From contig CASDYC010000001.1 in NCBI GenBank assembly GCA_949285665.1, forward strand, positions 815,071-879,070: 64,000 bases of DNA, given 5' to 3'. Made by a program: the position numbers and the translations under genes. Positions 28,823-37,253 of this stretch are shown in pieces. The notes beneath the pieces are model-generated. The model searched no databases. It was not told where the DNA came from and saw only the letters and a program-made list of their open reading frames with translations. How positions within the stretch are numbered: position 1 is the first letter of the stretch; every line of letters starts with the position of its first letter. The DNA comes from an uncultured bacterium (GTDB lineage: Bacteria; Bacillota_I; Bacilli_A; RFN20; CAG-826).

Positions 28823-29509
28823 ATGAAAGTTTTATTTAATATATATAAATGGTTTATTTATATAATTTTAATATTGATTATTGGAAGTTCATTATGGAAT
28901 ATAATTGATAGAGCTAGTGGATATAACTTTTCTTGTTTTGGTTTAAGAAGTTGTGTTATATCTTCTGATTCTATGTCATATGTTAGTGAATCTAATAAAG
29001 AATCATTAGAAGGTATTAATAATAGATTATATAAAAATGATCTTATTTTTAATATGGAAGTAAATTCTATAGATAATCTAAAAGTTAATGATATAGTTAC
29101 ATATGTTACCGATAATAATCAATTAGTAACTCACAGAGTATATGAAATAGTAATTCAAGATGATAAAGGATATGTAGTTACAAAAGGTGATGCAAATAAT
29201 ACTGTAGATGGTTTAATTCCATTTGAAAATATTAAAGGTAAATATGTAGCTAAAATTCCTGGTATTGGAATAATAACTTTATATATTAATTCATATTATG
29301 GATTATTTGGTATTAGTTTTGTTTTGTTTTTTATCTTTTTAGGTTTATATATTGCTGAAGATAAAAAAGATGACGAAGAAAATAATAATAATAAAGATAA
29401 TGTAATAGATAAAAAACAAAACAAATATTATTTAAGTTTTAAAAATATATTTAATGATGAATTTAATAAATATGTAAGTGATAATACGGAGGATGTTAAT
29501 AATGCCTAA
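28823..29509 (+). CDS. sipW: SipW-like (ER-type) signal peptidase I
   Basis: 228 residues. One N-terminal membrane helix (about 9-28); the catalytic Ser50 in SSDSM; and His104 in LVTHRVYEI in place of the Lys of ordinary bacterial signal peptidases, which defines the SipW/ER type. YVVTKGDANNTVDG is the third conserved box. A second helix (about 150-172) and a charged tail follow. In Bacillus SipW processes TasA and TapA. Here it is surrounded by three candidate substrates. No Shine-Dalgarno site; TATATT at 28804-28809 would give a leader of only a few bases. The end overlaps the next gene by 8 bases. Confidence 0.92.
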   Translation: MKVLFNIYKWFIYIILILIIGSSLWNIIDRASGYNFSCFGLRSCVISSDSMSYVSESNKESLEGINNRLYKNDLIFNMEVNSIDNLKVNDIVTYVTDNNQLVTHRVYEIVIQDDKGYVVTKGDANNTVDGLIPFENIKGKYVAKIPGIGIITLYINSYYGLFGISFVLFFIFLGLYIAEDKKDDEENNNNKDNVIDKKQNKYYLSFKNIFNDEFNKYVSDNTEDVNNA

Positions 29510-30038
29510 TAAATCAAATAAATTATTAATAACTTCTATAATATCTATATTTAGTTTACTTACAATATCTTTAACAAGTTCATTATTTATTAGTGTTCCA
29601 GATCATGATTTATCATTTAATATGAATGCTAAACCAGATGATCCTATTAAGACAATATATTTTATTTCACAATCGTGGTGGAATGTTGATACGGCTAATA
29701 CATATGTTTATGAATTTAAATCTGGTTCTAGTACAAATAATGGGAGTTGGCCAGGTAATTCTACAAATTGGGTAATGAATTTTGTTGATGGAAGAAAGCT
29801 ATGGAAATTTGAACTTGATACTAGTAAATTTGATTATTTTATATTTTCAAGAAGAACTGAAGACAATCAAGATGGTAATGCTCAAACAAGTAATTTGGCT
29901 TATGAAGTTGGAATTAATTGTTACAATTTAGGTAGTGAATGTTGGTATAATGGTTCTTATCCAGCTTCAACTACAAAAGGTACTTGGACTTGGAATGATG
30001 AAGAAAATAACGATGGTTATTTTACACAAATAAATTGA
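29502..30038 (+). CDS. SipW-type secreted starch-binding (CBM26-like) subunit
   Basis: 178 residues. A signal helix (LLITSIISIFSLLTISLTSS) is followed by LFISVPDHDLSFNMNA, matching the segment at the start of the 27837 protein. Residues about 50-178 form a CBM26-like module (KTIYFISQSWWN, TYVYEF, WKFELD, YFIFSRR) close to the last domain of the 31138-34062 protein. The ATG lies 8 bases after GGAGG and overlaps the sipW stop, so the peptidase and this substrate are translationally coupled. It probably displays starch-binding modules on the proposed surface fibre. It ends in TGA, with a TAA five codons later. Confidence 0.8.
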   Translation: MPNKSNKLLITSIISIFSLLTISLTSSLFISVPDHDLSFNMNAKPDDPIKTIYFISQSWWNVDTANTYVYEFKSGSSTNNGSWPGNSTNWVMNFVDGRKLWKFELDTSKFDYFIFSRRTEDNQDGNAQTSNLAYEVGINCYNLGSECWYNGSYPASTTKGTWTWNDEENNDGYFTQIN

Positions 30039-30061
30039 CAATTATTAGATTAAAAAAATAT

Positions 30062-30091
30062 TTGACACAAAGCACTCTATTTATTTAGAAT
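30062..30091 (+). promoter_or_regulatory. sigma-A-type promoter
   Basis: TTGACA (30062-30067), 18 bases, TAGAAT (30086-30091): a near-consensus promoter just after the 29502 gene. Transcription would start near 30098 and cover the small ORF and two lipoproteins. Confidence 0.75.
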
Positions 30092-30114
30092 AAATATATA
30101 GAGGAGTTTTTTAT

Positions 30115-30180
30115 ATGAAAATTAATGTTATTTTAGTTATAAATATTTCATTTATTGTTAGGGGTGTTAAATATGAATAA
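30115..30180 (+). CDS. possible 21-residue leader peptide
   Basis: ATG at 30115 is preceded by GAGGAG at a proper distance and encodes MKINVILVINISFIVRGVKYE, ending in TAA at 30178-30180. Its stop overlaps the ATG of the following lipoprotein (30173), so it may couple translation or be a short hydrophobic leader. It is short and could be chance, but the ribosome-binding site is stronger than that of many real genes here. Confidence 0.4.
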   Translation: MKINVILVINISFIVRGVKYE

Positions 30181-30601
30181 GAAATTATTAAATATATCTT
30201 TGTTATTGTTACTAAATTTTTCATTAATATCTTGTGGTGAAACTTATTATGAAATTACATTTCAAAGAGTAGAAGTTATAAATAATAAAATTACTTTTAC
30301 TGATAAATTTATACGAAATTTAAAAGAAAATATTGAAATTAAAGAAGCTAAATATTCTGAAGATGATGAAAATGTCTACGGAATAGAAAATTTATTAGAA
30401 GAGGAAGAGAAATTAGTACCTATTGATTTTATAGATTATGATTATGCCATTTATAATTTAGCTATTTTTGATAAATATGAAACGATAGATGATTCCAAAA
30501 TTTTAATTAATTTTTCATCTTATATTTTTTCGCATATAGTAAAAGAAGATGCGACCATATACTTTTATAGTTTTGATAAATTAGTAAAAAGGGAGTCTTA
30601 A
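30173..30601 (+). CDS. small lipoprotein, unknown
   Basis: 142 residues. The signal peptide ends FSLISCG (lipobox). The mature part is acidic and strand-rich with no recognised domain. I choose the ATG at 30173, about 10 bases after AGGGG, rather than a TTG 18 bases earlier. The downstream gene starts 3 bases after the stop and also encodes a small lipoprotein. The tail EDATIYFYSFDK is loosely like EDTNIYLFYEE of the lipoprotein at 53982, hinting at a shared family. Confidence 0.7.
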   Translation: MNKKLLNISLLLLLNFSLISCGETYYEITFQRVEVINNKITFTDKFIRNLKENIEIKEAKYSEDDENVYGIENLLEEEEKLVPIDFIDYDYAIYNLAIFDKYETIDDSKILINFSSYIFSHIVKEDATIYFYSFDKLVKRES

Positions 30602-30604
30602 TTT

Positions 30605-31039
30605 ATGAAGAGAATATTGTTTTTAGCAATGATTTGTTTATTATTAACTTCTTGTTCAAATAATAATGAATATACAACATTACCAGGTGATGATTTAACT
30701 CCAAATCCAAATGAAACACTTTATAATTTACATCAAATTGATAGAGAATTAACTTTTACTAAAGATGAATATGGAAGTTATTTGGAATTATATAATGTAA
30801 GAGTTTCTGAATGCAAAGGTTCTTTTATAGTAAGAACACCAGGTATGGAAGTAAATTTTGAAACACTAATTAAATATGATATTGATTATGAAATTAGTGA
30901 AAAATATGAAAATGAATCGATCTTTGTCGTTAATTATTTTGTTTTATTAAATTATCATATATTGCAGCAAGTATCTTATGTTCCTCAACATTCTTTTTAT
31001 CATACATTATATTTTGAAATAGTACCTTTTAGCCTTTGA
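30605..31039 (+). CDS. small lipoprotein, unknown
   Basis: 144 residues. The signal peptide ends LLLTSC (lipobox, Cys18), followed by a polar linker of about 25 residues and a domain of about 100 residues with no family I know. AGGGAG lies upstream. It ends in TGA before a bidirectional terminator. Membership in the same operon as the preceding lipoprotein is clear from the 3-base gap. Its position between starch-binding proteins suggests a surface role only by context. Confidence 0.7.
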   Translation: MKRILFLAMICLLLTSCSNNNEYTTLPGDDLTPNPNETLYNLHQIDRELTFTKDEYGSYLELYNVRVSECKGSFIVRTPGMEVNFETLIKYDIDYEISEKYENESIFVVNYFVLLNYHILQQVSYVPQHSFYHTLYFEIVPFSL

Positions 31040-31080
31040 TATTATTAATAATGCCAGTACTATTTAATATATTTTCATAA

Positions 31081-31110
31081 AAAAAGACCTTTAATATAAA
31101 AGGTCTTTTT
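31081..31110. terminator. bidirectional terminator
   Basis: AAAAAGACCTTT, loop AATATA and AAAGGTCTTTTT form a perfect 12-base stem with A and T runs outside. It separates convergent genes ending at 31039 and 31138. Confidence 0.92.
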
Positions 31111-31137
31111 AAATAAATTAATAAATTATTGTATTAA

Positions 31138-34062
31138 TTATGCTCCAACAAAATGACCAGTTTTTTCATCTGTATCAAAAACCCAACTTCCTTTGGTTAC
31201 TGTGGCGTATTGTCCATTACCTGTCCACATTTCAGTCGTTGTTAGTATATAGCAATTATAACCTTCTTCATATTTAATATCTACTGTTTGAGCACCCCAG
31301 TCTTGATCGCCAGTTCCATTTCTTCTACTAAATGTAAATGTGTCATTATTTAAATAGAATTCAAATTTCCAAAGCTTTGTACCATCTGTAAAGTCATTAA
31401 CCCAAGTAGTTGAAACCCACTCAGGTGTATCTAATTTTTCAGATTCTTTAAATTGATAAACAAATGTATTTGCAAAATCTTTACTCCACCATTGTTGAGT
31501 AATGAAATAGATAGTAGCGGTTTCAATTGGTTTTTCACCTTCTTTAAATACACCTTTAACTTCAACTCCACCTATTGGCATATTAATTTTTACTTGATTG
31601 TTATTATCAACCTTGTATTCTTCTTCATTAATTATAATTGAAGCAGCATAATAACCTTCATCTGGAGTTGCAGTATAAGTTACTGGTTGACCATATTTAA
31701 CTTCATCAGCACTAGCAGTAACACTTCCTCCAGTTACTTCAGTAATTGTTGAAGTATATGATTCTCTCATTGGTTGCCAATCTGTATTAACATAAGCTTT
31801 TGCAGTAACTTCTGCATAATCTTCAGATTGACCTTCATCATAGTTATACCATTTTTGATCATCACTTAATTCATATAAGGTTGTTGTTTCATCAAACTTA
31901 ATATCGCTAGTTTGTGCCCCCCAATAACCAATTGATGTATCATGCCAATCTTGAGTTTCTTTATCAAATTGAGAATTCATTCTAATTAATTTAAATGAAT
32001 CATATAATGTTGTATTTAAATCAAAATATCTAAGATTTCTTCCAGCTCCATCTTGATAGAATGGATCCCAGATATCATGGCTCATAATTTCTCCAGGCCA
32101 ATCATTGTTTATTGTATTAGTTTCATCAGTTGAATCCCAAGCATAAACAAATGTACCAGCTCCGCCTTGATGCCACCAAGATTTATCAACAAAATAAATT
32201 CTTACTATCTTATCTTGTTGTTTTTCAAACATACCTTCAACTTTATTACCATTAAGTGGCATGTTAACAGTTACTTGATTATTTTCATCAACTGGGTATT
32301 CTTTATCGTTAATTTTAATACCTAATACTTTATAATTTTCATCTGGAGTAGCAGTATAAGTTACAGGTTGTCCATATTTAGTTTCGTTTTCACTAGCTGT
32401 AACACTACCTCCAGTTACTTCGCTAATTGTAGAAGCATATGATTTTCTCATTGGAGACCAAACTCCATCATCATAACTGCTTGCAGTTACTTCAGCATAA
32501 CCTTGAAGTGTTTCATCAGTTGAGTTCTTCCATTTAGGTGTATCACTTAATTCATATAATGAAGTTGTAGAATTAAATGATAAATCATCAGTTTCAGCGC
32601 CTAAATAATATTCGCTTTCATTAAAATCTGTTGTTTCTTTATCAAAAGTATTTTTAATTCTTACAAATTTAAATGAATCATATAAAGTAGTATTAAATTC
32701 AAAGTATCTAAGATTTCTACCAGCTCCATCTTGATAGAATGGATCCCAGATATCATGGCTCATTTTATCTCCTGGCCATACATTATTTAATGTATCATCT
32801 TTAGAATTCCATACATAAATATATGTTTCTGCGGCTTCTTGATGCCACCATTGTTTATCAACAAAATAAATTTTTGTAAATCTATCTTCTAATTTTTCAA
32901 AAACACCTTGTACTTTATTGCCACCTTCAGCCATGGTAGTTGTATAAGTAGTAGTGTTTTCTTCTAATTGATATTCTTTTTCATTAATTATAATTGCTTT
33001 TGCTTTATATCCAATATTAGTTGTTAATGTATAAGTAATTGTTTCTCCAGCAATTGCACTTTCTTTATCAACACTAACAATTCCACCTTCACTTGGAATT
33101 ATTGTAGAAGTATATTGTTCAGCAACTTTTGCAGTAAATACACCTTGAACTGTTAATCCACCTTCAACCATTGTAGTTTCATAAACAGTAGTAGTGAATT
33201 CTTTTGTAACATTATTTATAATTAAACCTTTAATTTTATATCCTTCATTTGCTTGAAGTCTAAATTGAATCTTATCTCCAACTAATCCTTCCGTTGGAGA
33301 TGCTGTTACAGTTCCACCAGTTGTATCTTTAATTGTTACTTTATAAACTTGAGGAATTGGTGGAAGTTCACTAAATTGACCTTGAGCTTTTAATCCACCT
33401 TCAATCATTGTAGTTGTATAAGTATTATCGGCTGTTAAAGTTACAGATTCGTCATTAATTAACAATCCTGTTACTTCATATCCTTCATCTGCTTTTAAAG
33501 TAAATGTAATTTCTTCTCCAACTTCGGCTTTCATTGGAGATGCAGTTAGAGTTCCACCAACACTTTCAATAATATTTACATCATATAATGTTGGAGGAAT
33601 TACTTCAAATAATCCTTCAGCTGTTAATCCACCTTCAGGCATTGATACTTTTACTTGGTTATTAGAATCAACATTTTTAATTTCATCATTAACTTTAATT
33701 CCTTTAACACTATATCCTTCATCTGGAATTGCTGTATAAGTTATGACCTCACCAACGAGAGCCTTAGACTTATCTTGAGTAACTTTACCACCAACTGAAT
33801 CTAATATTACACTTTCATAATAAGTTTCAACACTAGTTGTAGTAGTTGTACTTGTTGTCGTATTTGTTGTCGTACTAGTAGTTGTACTTGTAGTAGCAGT
33901 AGTTGTTGAAGTTGTACTAGTATTAGTTGTAGTTGTACTAGTAGTTGTTTGATTACTTGTTGTACTTGTCATACTAGTTGGATTATCTGATGGATGACAA
34001 GAAGTAATTAATAAACTTGCAACAAAAAGACTGCCAAATAAAGCAAAAATTTTTCTTTTCAT
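31138..34062 (-). CDS. giant starch-binding lipoprotein: six InlB-like repeats and three CBM26-like modules
   Basis: 974 residues. The lipobox is LLITSC (Cys22), then a Thr/Ser linker to about residue 78. Four repeats of about 75 residues follow (pattern S/T-x-GG-x-V-T/S ... EGYxVxGIxIND ... MxEGG), similar to InlB B-repeats. Then CBM26-like module 1 (from about 394, IYFVDKQWWHQ ... NVWPGDKMSH), repeat 5, module 2 (from about 619), repeat 6 and module 3 (from about 849, IYFITQQWWS). No catalytic domain. It probably acts as a long surface arm that captures starch granules for the amylase and pullulanase. GAGGAG precedes the ATG. Module 3 is closest to the SipW-type protein at 29502. Confidence 0.87.
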   Translation of the reverse strand: MKRKIFALFGSLFVASLLITSCHPSDNPTSMTSTTSNQTTTSTTTTNTSTTSTTTATTSTTTSTTTNTTTSTTTTTSVETYYESVILDSVGGKVTQDKSKALVGEVITYTAIPDEGYSVKGIKVNDEIKNVDSNNQVKVSMPEGGLTAEGLFEVIPPTLYDVNIIESVGGTLTASPMKAEVGEEITFTLKADEGYEVTGLLINDESVTLTADNTYTTTMIEGGLKAQGQFSELPPIPQVYKVTIKDTTGGTVTASPTEGLVGDKIQFRLQANEGYKIKGLIINNVTKEFTTTVYETTMVEGGLTVQGVFTAKVAEQYTSTIIPSEGGIVSVDKESAIAGETITYTLTTNIGYKAKAIIINEKEYQLEENTTTYTTTMAEGGNKVQGVFEKLEDRFTKIYFVDKQWWHQEAAETYIYVWNSKDDTLNNVWPGDKMSHDIWDPFYQDGAGRNLRYFEFNTTLYDSFKFVRIKNTFDKETTDFNESEYYLGAETDDLSFNSTTSLYELSDTPKWKNSTDETLQGYAEVTASSYDDGVWSPMRKSYASTISEVTGGSVTASENETKYGQPVTYTATPDENYKVLGIKINDKEYPVDENNQVTVNMPLNGNKVEGMFEKQQDKIVRIYFVDKSWWHQGGAGTFVYAWDSTDETNTINNDWPGEIMSHDIWDPFYQDGAGRNLRYFDLNTTLYDSFKLIRMNSQFDKETQDWHDTSIGYWGAQTSDIKFDETTTLYELSDDQKWYNYDEGQSEDYAEVTAKAYVNTDWQPMRESYTSTITEVTGGSVTASADEVKYGQPVTYTATPDEGYYAASIIINEEEYKVDNNNQVKINMPIGGVEVKGVFKEGEKPIETATIYFITQQWWSKDFANTFVYQFKESEKLDTPEWVSTTWVNDFTDGTKLWKFEFYLNNDTFTFSRRNGTGDQDWGAQTVDIKYEEGYNCYILTTTEMWTGNGQYATVTKGSWVFDTDEKTGHFVGA
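32027..32085 (-). repeat. 59-base direct repeat between CBM modules, copy in module 2
   Basis: This block matches 32705-32763 with one mismatch (T at 32041, A at 32719). It encodes the NLRYF and preceding WDPFYQDGAGR segment of module 2. It shows recent duplication or gene conversion between modules and could drive in-frame module gain or loss. Confidence 0.9.
32705..32763 (-). repeat. 59-base direct repeat between CBM modules, copy in module 1
   Basis: Partner of 32027-32085, 678 bases apart. 678 is a multiple of 3, so recombination between copies would remove exactly one CBM26 plus one InlB-like repeat in frame. Confidence 0.9.
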
Positions 34063-34326
34063 TGAATTCTCCTCTTCATTTTTACTTAATACTTTAATAT
34101 TTTACCTTATTTTTTAACTAAAATATATAAGAATTAAAGGATTTTTTGATTTAATTTAACTAAAATAATTAAGTTTTGATATATAAATTTACAATTTCTA
34201 ATAATAAAATAAATCATAAATATAAATAGATTATTAATTACTTATTTAAAAAATAGTAAGGTTTTGCAGACTTTTTAATAGTATAAATTGCTATTTTAAT
34301 TAAGTTTTATATTTGATATAATAATA
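34063..34326. other. intergenic region between divergent genes
   Basis: AT-rich DNA without a credible reading frame. It carries GAGGAG for the lipoprotein on minus just inside the left border, one copy of the dispersed motif (34259-34280), and TATAAT at 34317-34322, which serves the metK leader. Its -35 (about 34294-34299) is poor. Confidence 0.6.
34259..34280 (+). repeat. dispersed intergenic motif, copy 1
   Basis: AGGTTTTGCA followed by GACTTTTTAATA. It shares the core AGGTTTTGCA plus a T run with copies at 36523 (+), 40630-40639 (-), 54765-54774 (-), and looser copies at 62896 (+) and 63877-63899 (-). Confidence 0.5.
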
Positions 34327-34498
34327 AAGCTTATCAAGAACTAACTAAATATATGTGAAATAAGTTAGTAGCAACTCTATTATTAATAATTAATAGTAAG
34401 TGCTTCATATAAGCAATTAGATTATATTAAATAATCTATTGAACGATAAGCTTGTAGAATAGTAAAGTAATTTCTTCAAGCTTTGAAGAAATTTTTTT
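34327..34498 (+). ncRNA. SAM-I (S-box)-like riboswitch with terminator upstream of metK
   Basis: P1 pairs AAGCTTATC (34327-34335) with GATAAGCTT (34445-34453). After P1 comes ATCAAGA as in S-box RNAs; later GTAGCAACT resembles the GGCAACC box, and AAGTGCTTCAT the AGGTGCTAATTCC box. Inner hairpins include ACTAACT/AGTTAGT, CTATTA/TAATAG and AGATTAT/ATAATCT. An attenuator follows: AATTTCTTCA (34469-34478) with TGAAGAAATT (34484-34493) and seven T. AAGCTTG (34448-34454) can instead pair with CAAGCTT (34477-34483), linking P1 to antitermination. S-boxes control metK in Firmicutes. The conserved boxes are degenerate, so the exact class is less certain than the switch itself. Confidence 0.75.
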
Positions 34499-34516
34499 AT
34501 ATAAAGAGGTTTATTT

Positions 34517-35680
34517 ATGGAACAAAAATTATTATTTACTAGTGAATCAGTATCAGAAGGACACCCTGATAAAGTATGTGATCAAATTGCAGATGCTATA
34601 TTAGATGAATGCTTAAGACAAGATAGTAATTCAAGAGTTGCTTGTGAATGTCTTGCTACCAAACAATTTTTATTAATTGCTGGAGAAATTACAACTAATG
34701 CCAAAATAAATTATAAAAAAATAGCTCGTGATGTTATTAAAGATATTGGTTATAATAAAAAATATTTAGGTTTTGACTATAAAAATGTAAAAATTAAAGT
34801 AAAAATTAAACAACAAAGTAATGATATAGCTCTTGGCGTAAATAAAGAAAATAAAATGGAACAAGGAGCTGGCGATCAAGGTATTATGTTTGGTTATGCA
34901 ACAAATGAAACTAAGGGTTATATGCCTCTTGCAATATCAATTGCTCATAAATTAGTTAGAGTTGCATCTAATTTAAGAAAATCAGGTGATTTTAAACATG
35001 CAAGACCAGACATGAAATCTCAAGTTACAATTGATTATACAGACTCAAATAATATTAAAATTGACACAATTTTAATGTCTGTTCAACATGATGATAATAT
35101 TGATTTAGAAGAATTTAGAAAATATATTCATGGTGAAATAATGGTAAAAGTTGCTAAATCTTTTAATTTAAATACTGATTTTGTTTCATATATAAATCCA
35201 ACTGGTAGATTTGTAATTGGAGGACCAGAAGGTGATACTGGAGTTACTGGAAGAAAGATTATAGTTGATACTTATGGTGGAGCTTCAAGACATGGTGGTG
35301 GATCATTTTCTGGAAAAGATCCAAGTAAAGTTGATAGAAGCGCTGCATATTATGCAAGATATATGGCTAAAAATTTAGTAGCAGCTGGAGTTGCTGACAG
35401 ATTAGAAATTCAATTATCTTATGGAATTGGATTAGCTGATCCAATTAGTATTTCTTTATCAACATTTAAAACTTCTAAATATAGTGATGAGGTTATTTTA
35501 AAAATTATTAACAAATTATTTGATGCAAGACCATATAGCATTATCAAACAATTTTCTTTAGATAAACCTCATTTTAAATACAAAGATACAGCTAATTATG
35601 GACATTTTGGAAGAGGCGATTTAAATCTTCCTTGGGAAAAATTAGATAAAGTTGAACAAATTAAAAGATTATTAAAATAA
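34517..35680 (+). CDS. metK: S-adenosylmethionine synthetase (methionine adenosyltransferase)
   Basis: 387 residues. Makes S-adenosylmethionine from methionine and ATP in the cytoplasm. SVSEGHPDKVCDQIADAILD at the N terminus, GAGDQGIMFGYA (the conserved hexapeptide region) and GGPEGDTGVTGRKIIVDTYG with the Gly-rich P-loop-like motif are all intact. Length is normal (about 390-400). AGAGG lies before the ATG. Expression is expected to fall when SAM is high, through the preceding riboswitch and attenuator. Confidence 0.98.
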   Translation: MEQKLLFTSESVSEGHPDKVCDQIADAILDECLRQDSNSRVACECLATKQFLLIAGEITTNAKINYKKIARDVIKDIGYNKKYLGFDYKNVKIKVKIKQQSNDIALGVNKENKMEQGAGDQGIMFGYATNETKGYMPLAISIAHKLVRVASNLRKSGDFKHARPDMKSQVTIDYTDSNNIKIDTILMSVQHDDNIDLEEFRKYIHGEIMVKVAKSFNLNTDFVSYINPTGRFVIGGPEGDTGVTGRKIIVDTYGGASRHGGGSFSGKDPSKVDRSAAYYARYMAKNLVAAGVADRLEIQLSYGIGLADPISISLSTFKTSKYSDEVILKIINKLFDARPYSIIKQFSLDKPHFKYKDTANYGHFGRGDLNLPWEKLDKVEQIKRLLK

Positions 35681-35695
35681 ATAATAATTAACAAA

Positions 35696-36184
35696 ACTGA
35701 ATATTCTAGACCTTGGGAGCCATCAGTTTTAACCTTGGGAGCCATACTCTATTTAATTAATAATTTTGACCTTAGGAGCCATCTGTAAATTCTTTCTCCT
35801 AAAATATTTTTGCCTGGATTTTCATTGATTAATTTTAATTACAATTCAGTAAAATTTTTATATATGATATTTGTTGAAACAAATAATCATTTCATTTCTA
35901 AAATATAAAATCATAAATAAAAACATCATTTTTAGTATCTTTTAATTAAAATATATACAATTTTAAACAAGATATGTTTTACATTTGAAAAAATCAACAT
36001 TAGTAATATGAAATATAAAAAATTTTTCTCAATAAATTGACAAATTATAGAAAGAAAATTTTAACGATTTATTTTATTAATTTATTTAAAAATATAGGTG
36101 GCTCTCAAGATTTAAATTGTAATTTAAAATGAGTATGGCTCTCAAGATTTAAATTAGCGGTTCTGAAGCGCTAGAATATTCAGT
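35696..36184. mobile_element. MITE-like non-autonomous element with terminal inverted repeats
   Basis: ACTGAATATTCTAG (35696-35709) is exactly repeated in inverse at 36171-36184. Inside the left end CCTTGGGAGCCAT occurs at 35711 and 35733 and CCTTAGGAGCCAT at 35770. The right end has two inverse relatives at 36098-36109 and 36135-36146 (ATGGCTCTCAAG type), within a 19-base direct repeat. Three left and two right sub-repeats recall the multiple transposase-binding sites of IS21-family ends. The 280-base interior has no transposase frame. No target duplication is evident. It lies 15 bases after metK and abuts a truncated gene. Confidence 0.75.
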
Positions 36185-36499
36185 AAGGCTTATATAACTG
36201 CTAAATATAAAGATTTAAAAGATACAATCACCATTCATTATATTTCAGGTGGAAATATGGTTTTTTCACTAGCTAATCCTCCAAGTTATTTAGAATCTAG
36301 AAAAACATATGTTTTTAACAAGGAATTTTATCATAACTTAAATACATATAAATTTGCGATTGAATTATATCCAATTCAAGGATTAGATTGCGTTGAAATA
36401 GTTGATCAATATAAAATCAAAACACTAAAACCTGGTAAAATTAGATTTGCTGCTAGAATTGATGATAATATAAATATATATAATTTTGAAATTATTTAA
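36185..36499 (+). pseudogene. 3' remnant of an Ig-like-domain surface protein cut by the element
   Basis: The frame is open from the element border (KAYITAKYKDLKDTITIHY) to TAA at 36497-36499 and gives about 104 residues. The opening segment looks like the last strands of a Big_2-type Ig domain, followed by a strand-rich tail. No promoter, ribosome-binding site or signal peptide precedes it; the only inner ATG (36257) is unsupported. I read it as the 3' end of a larger surface protein whose 5' part was lost at the insertion. Confidence 0.65.
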
Positions 36500-36522
36500 T
36501 AATTATGAAAATAAAAATATCT

Positions 36523-36541
36523 AGGTTTTGCATAGTTTTTT
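36523..36541 (+). repeat. dispersed intergenic motif, copy 2
   Basis: AGGTTTTGCATAGTTTTTT, preceded by AAAAATATCT as in other copies; it lies between the pseudogene and hpf. Confidence 0.5.
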
Positions 36542-36654
36542 AAATTTATAATCTTTAAATTTATTGCTTAAATTTTATATTTTTAAGTATTTTATTTTTA
36601 TATTTTAATGTATAATTAAAATATATAAAAAAATATAAAGGAGACCAGAATAAT

Positions 36655-37215
36655 ATGAATATTCAAATAGTTGGAAAAAATATTAGTGTTACTGATGGTA
36701 TTAAACAAGCCATTACTAAAAAATTATCAAAAATGGATAAATATTTTGATAATAAAGATGATAGCATAATGGCAAGAGTTGTTGTTAGAACTTACAAAGT
36801 TGGAACAAAAATAGAAGTTACAATTTTCACTCCTTATAATTATGATTTTAGAGCAGAAGTTACTGACAATGATTTATATGATGGAATTGATAAAGTAATT
36901 GATAAATTAGAAGGTCAAATGCGTAAACTAAAAACTAAATTAGATCGTAAAAAAGATAAAATTAGTTTAGGAAAAGCAGTTGTTTTAGAAAATTTAAAAG
37001 AAGAACAAACTGAAGAAGAAAATATGCAAGTTGTTCGTTCTAAATCAATTTATTTAGAACCAATTACATTAGATGAAGCAATTAAACACCTTGAAGCTCT
37101 TGATCATAGTTTTTATATCTACTTAGATAGCGATGATGAAAAAGTTTGTGTAGTATATAAAAGAGAAATGGGCGGATATGGTGTAATTGAAGTCGAAAAT
37201 AAAGTAAGTGATTAA
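36655..37215 (+). CDS. hpf: ribosome hibernation promoting factor, long form
   Basis: 186 residues. The N-terminal 100 residues match HPF/YfiA (MNIQIVGKNISVTDGIKQAI, then KKLSKMDKYF and a basic helix). The C-terminal 60 residues (VVRSKSIYLEPITLDEAIKHL and YKREMGGYGVIE) are the dimerisation domain of long HPF. It joins 70S ribosomes into inactive 100S dimers in stationary phase. AAAGGAGA precedes the ATG. Confidence 0.96.
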   Translation: MNIQIVGKNISVTDGIKQAITKKLSKMDKYFDNKDDSIMARVVVRTYKVGTKIEVTIFTPYNYDFRAEVTDNDLYDGIDKVIDKLEGQMRKLKTKLDRKKDKISLGKAVVLENLKEEQTEEENMQVVRSKSIYLEPITLDEAIKHLEALDHSFYIYLDSDDEKVCVVYKREMGGYGVIEVENKVSD

Positions 37216-37253
37216 TTAAAATAACTAAACAATAAAAACAAAATACATTAAAA

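Noticed and set aside
36257..36499. An independent 80-residue gene
   Set aside because: The frame continues upstream to the element border and lacks a ribosome-binding site, so it is a remnant.
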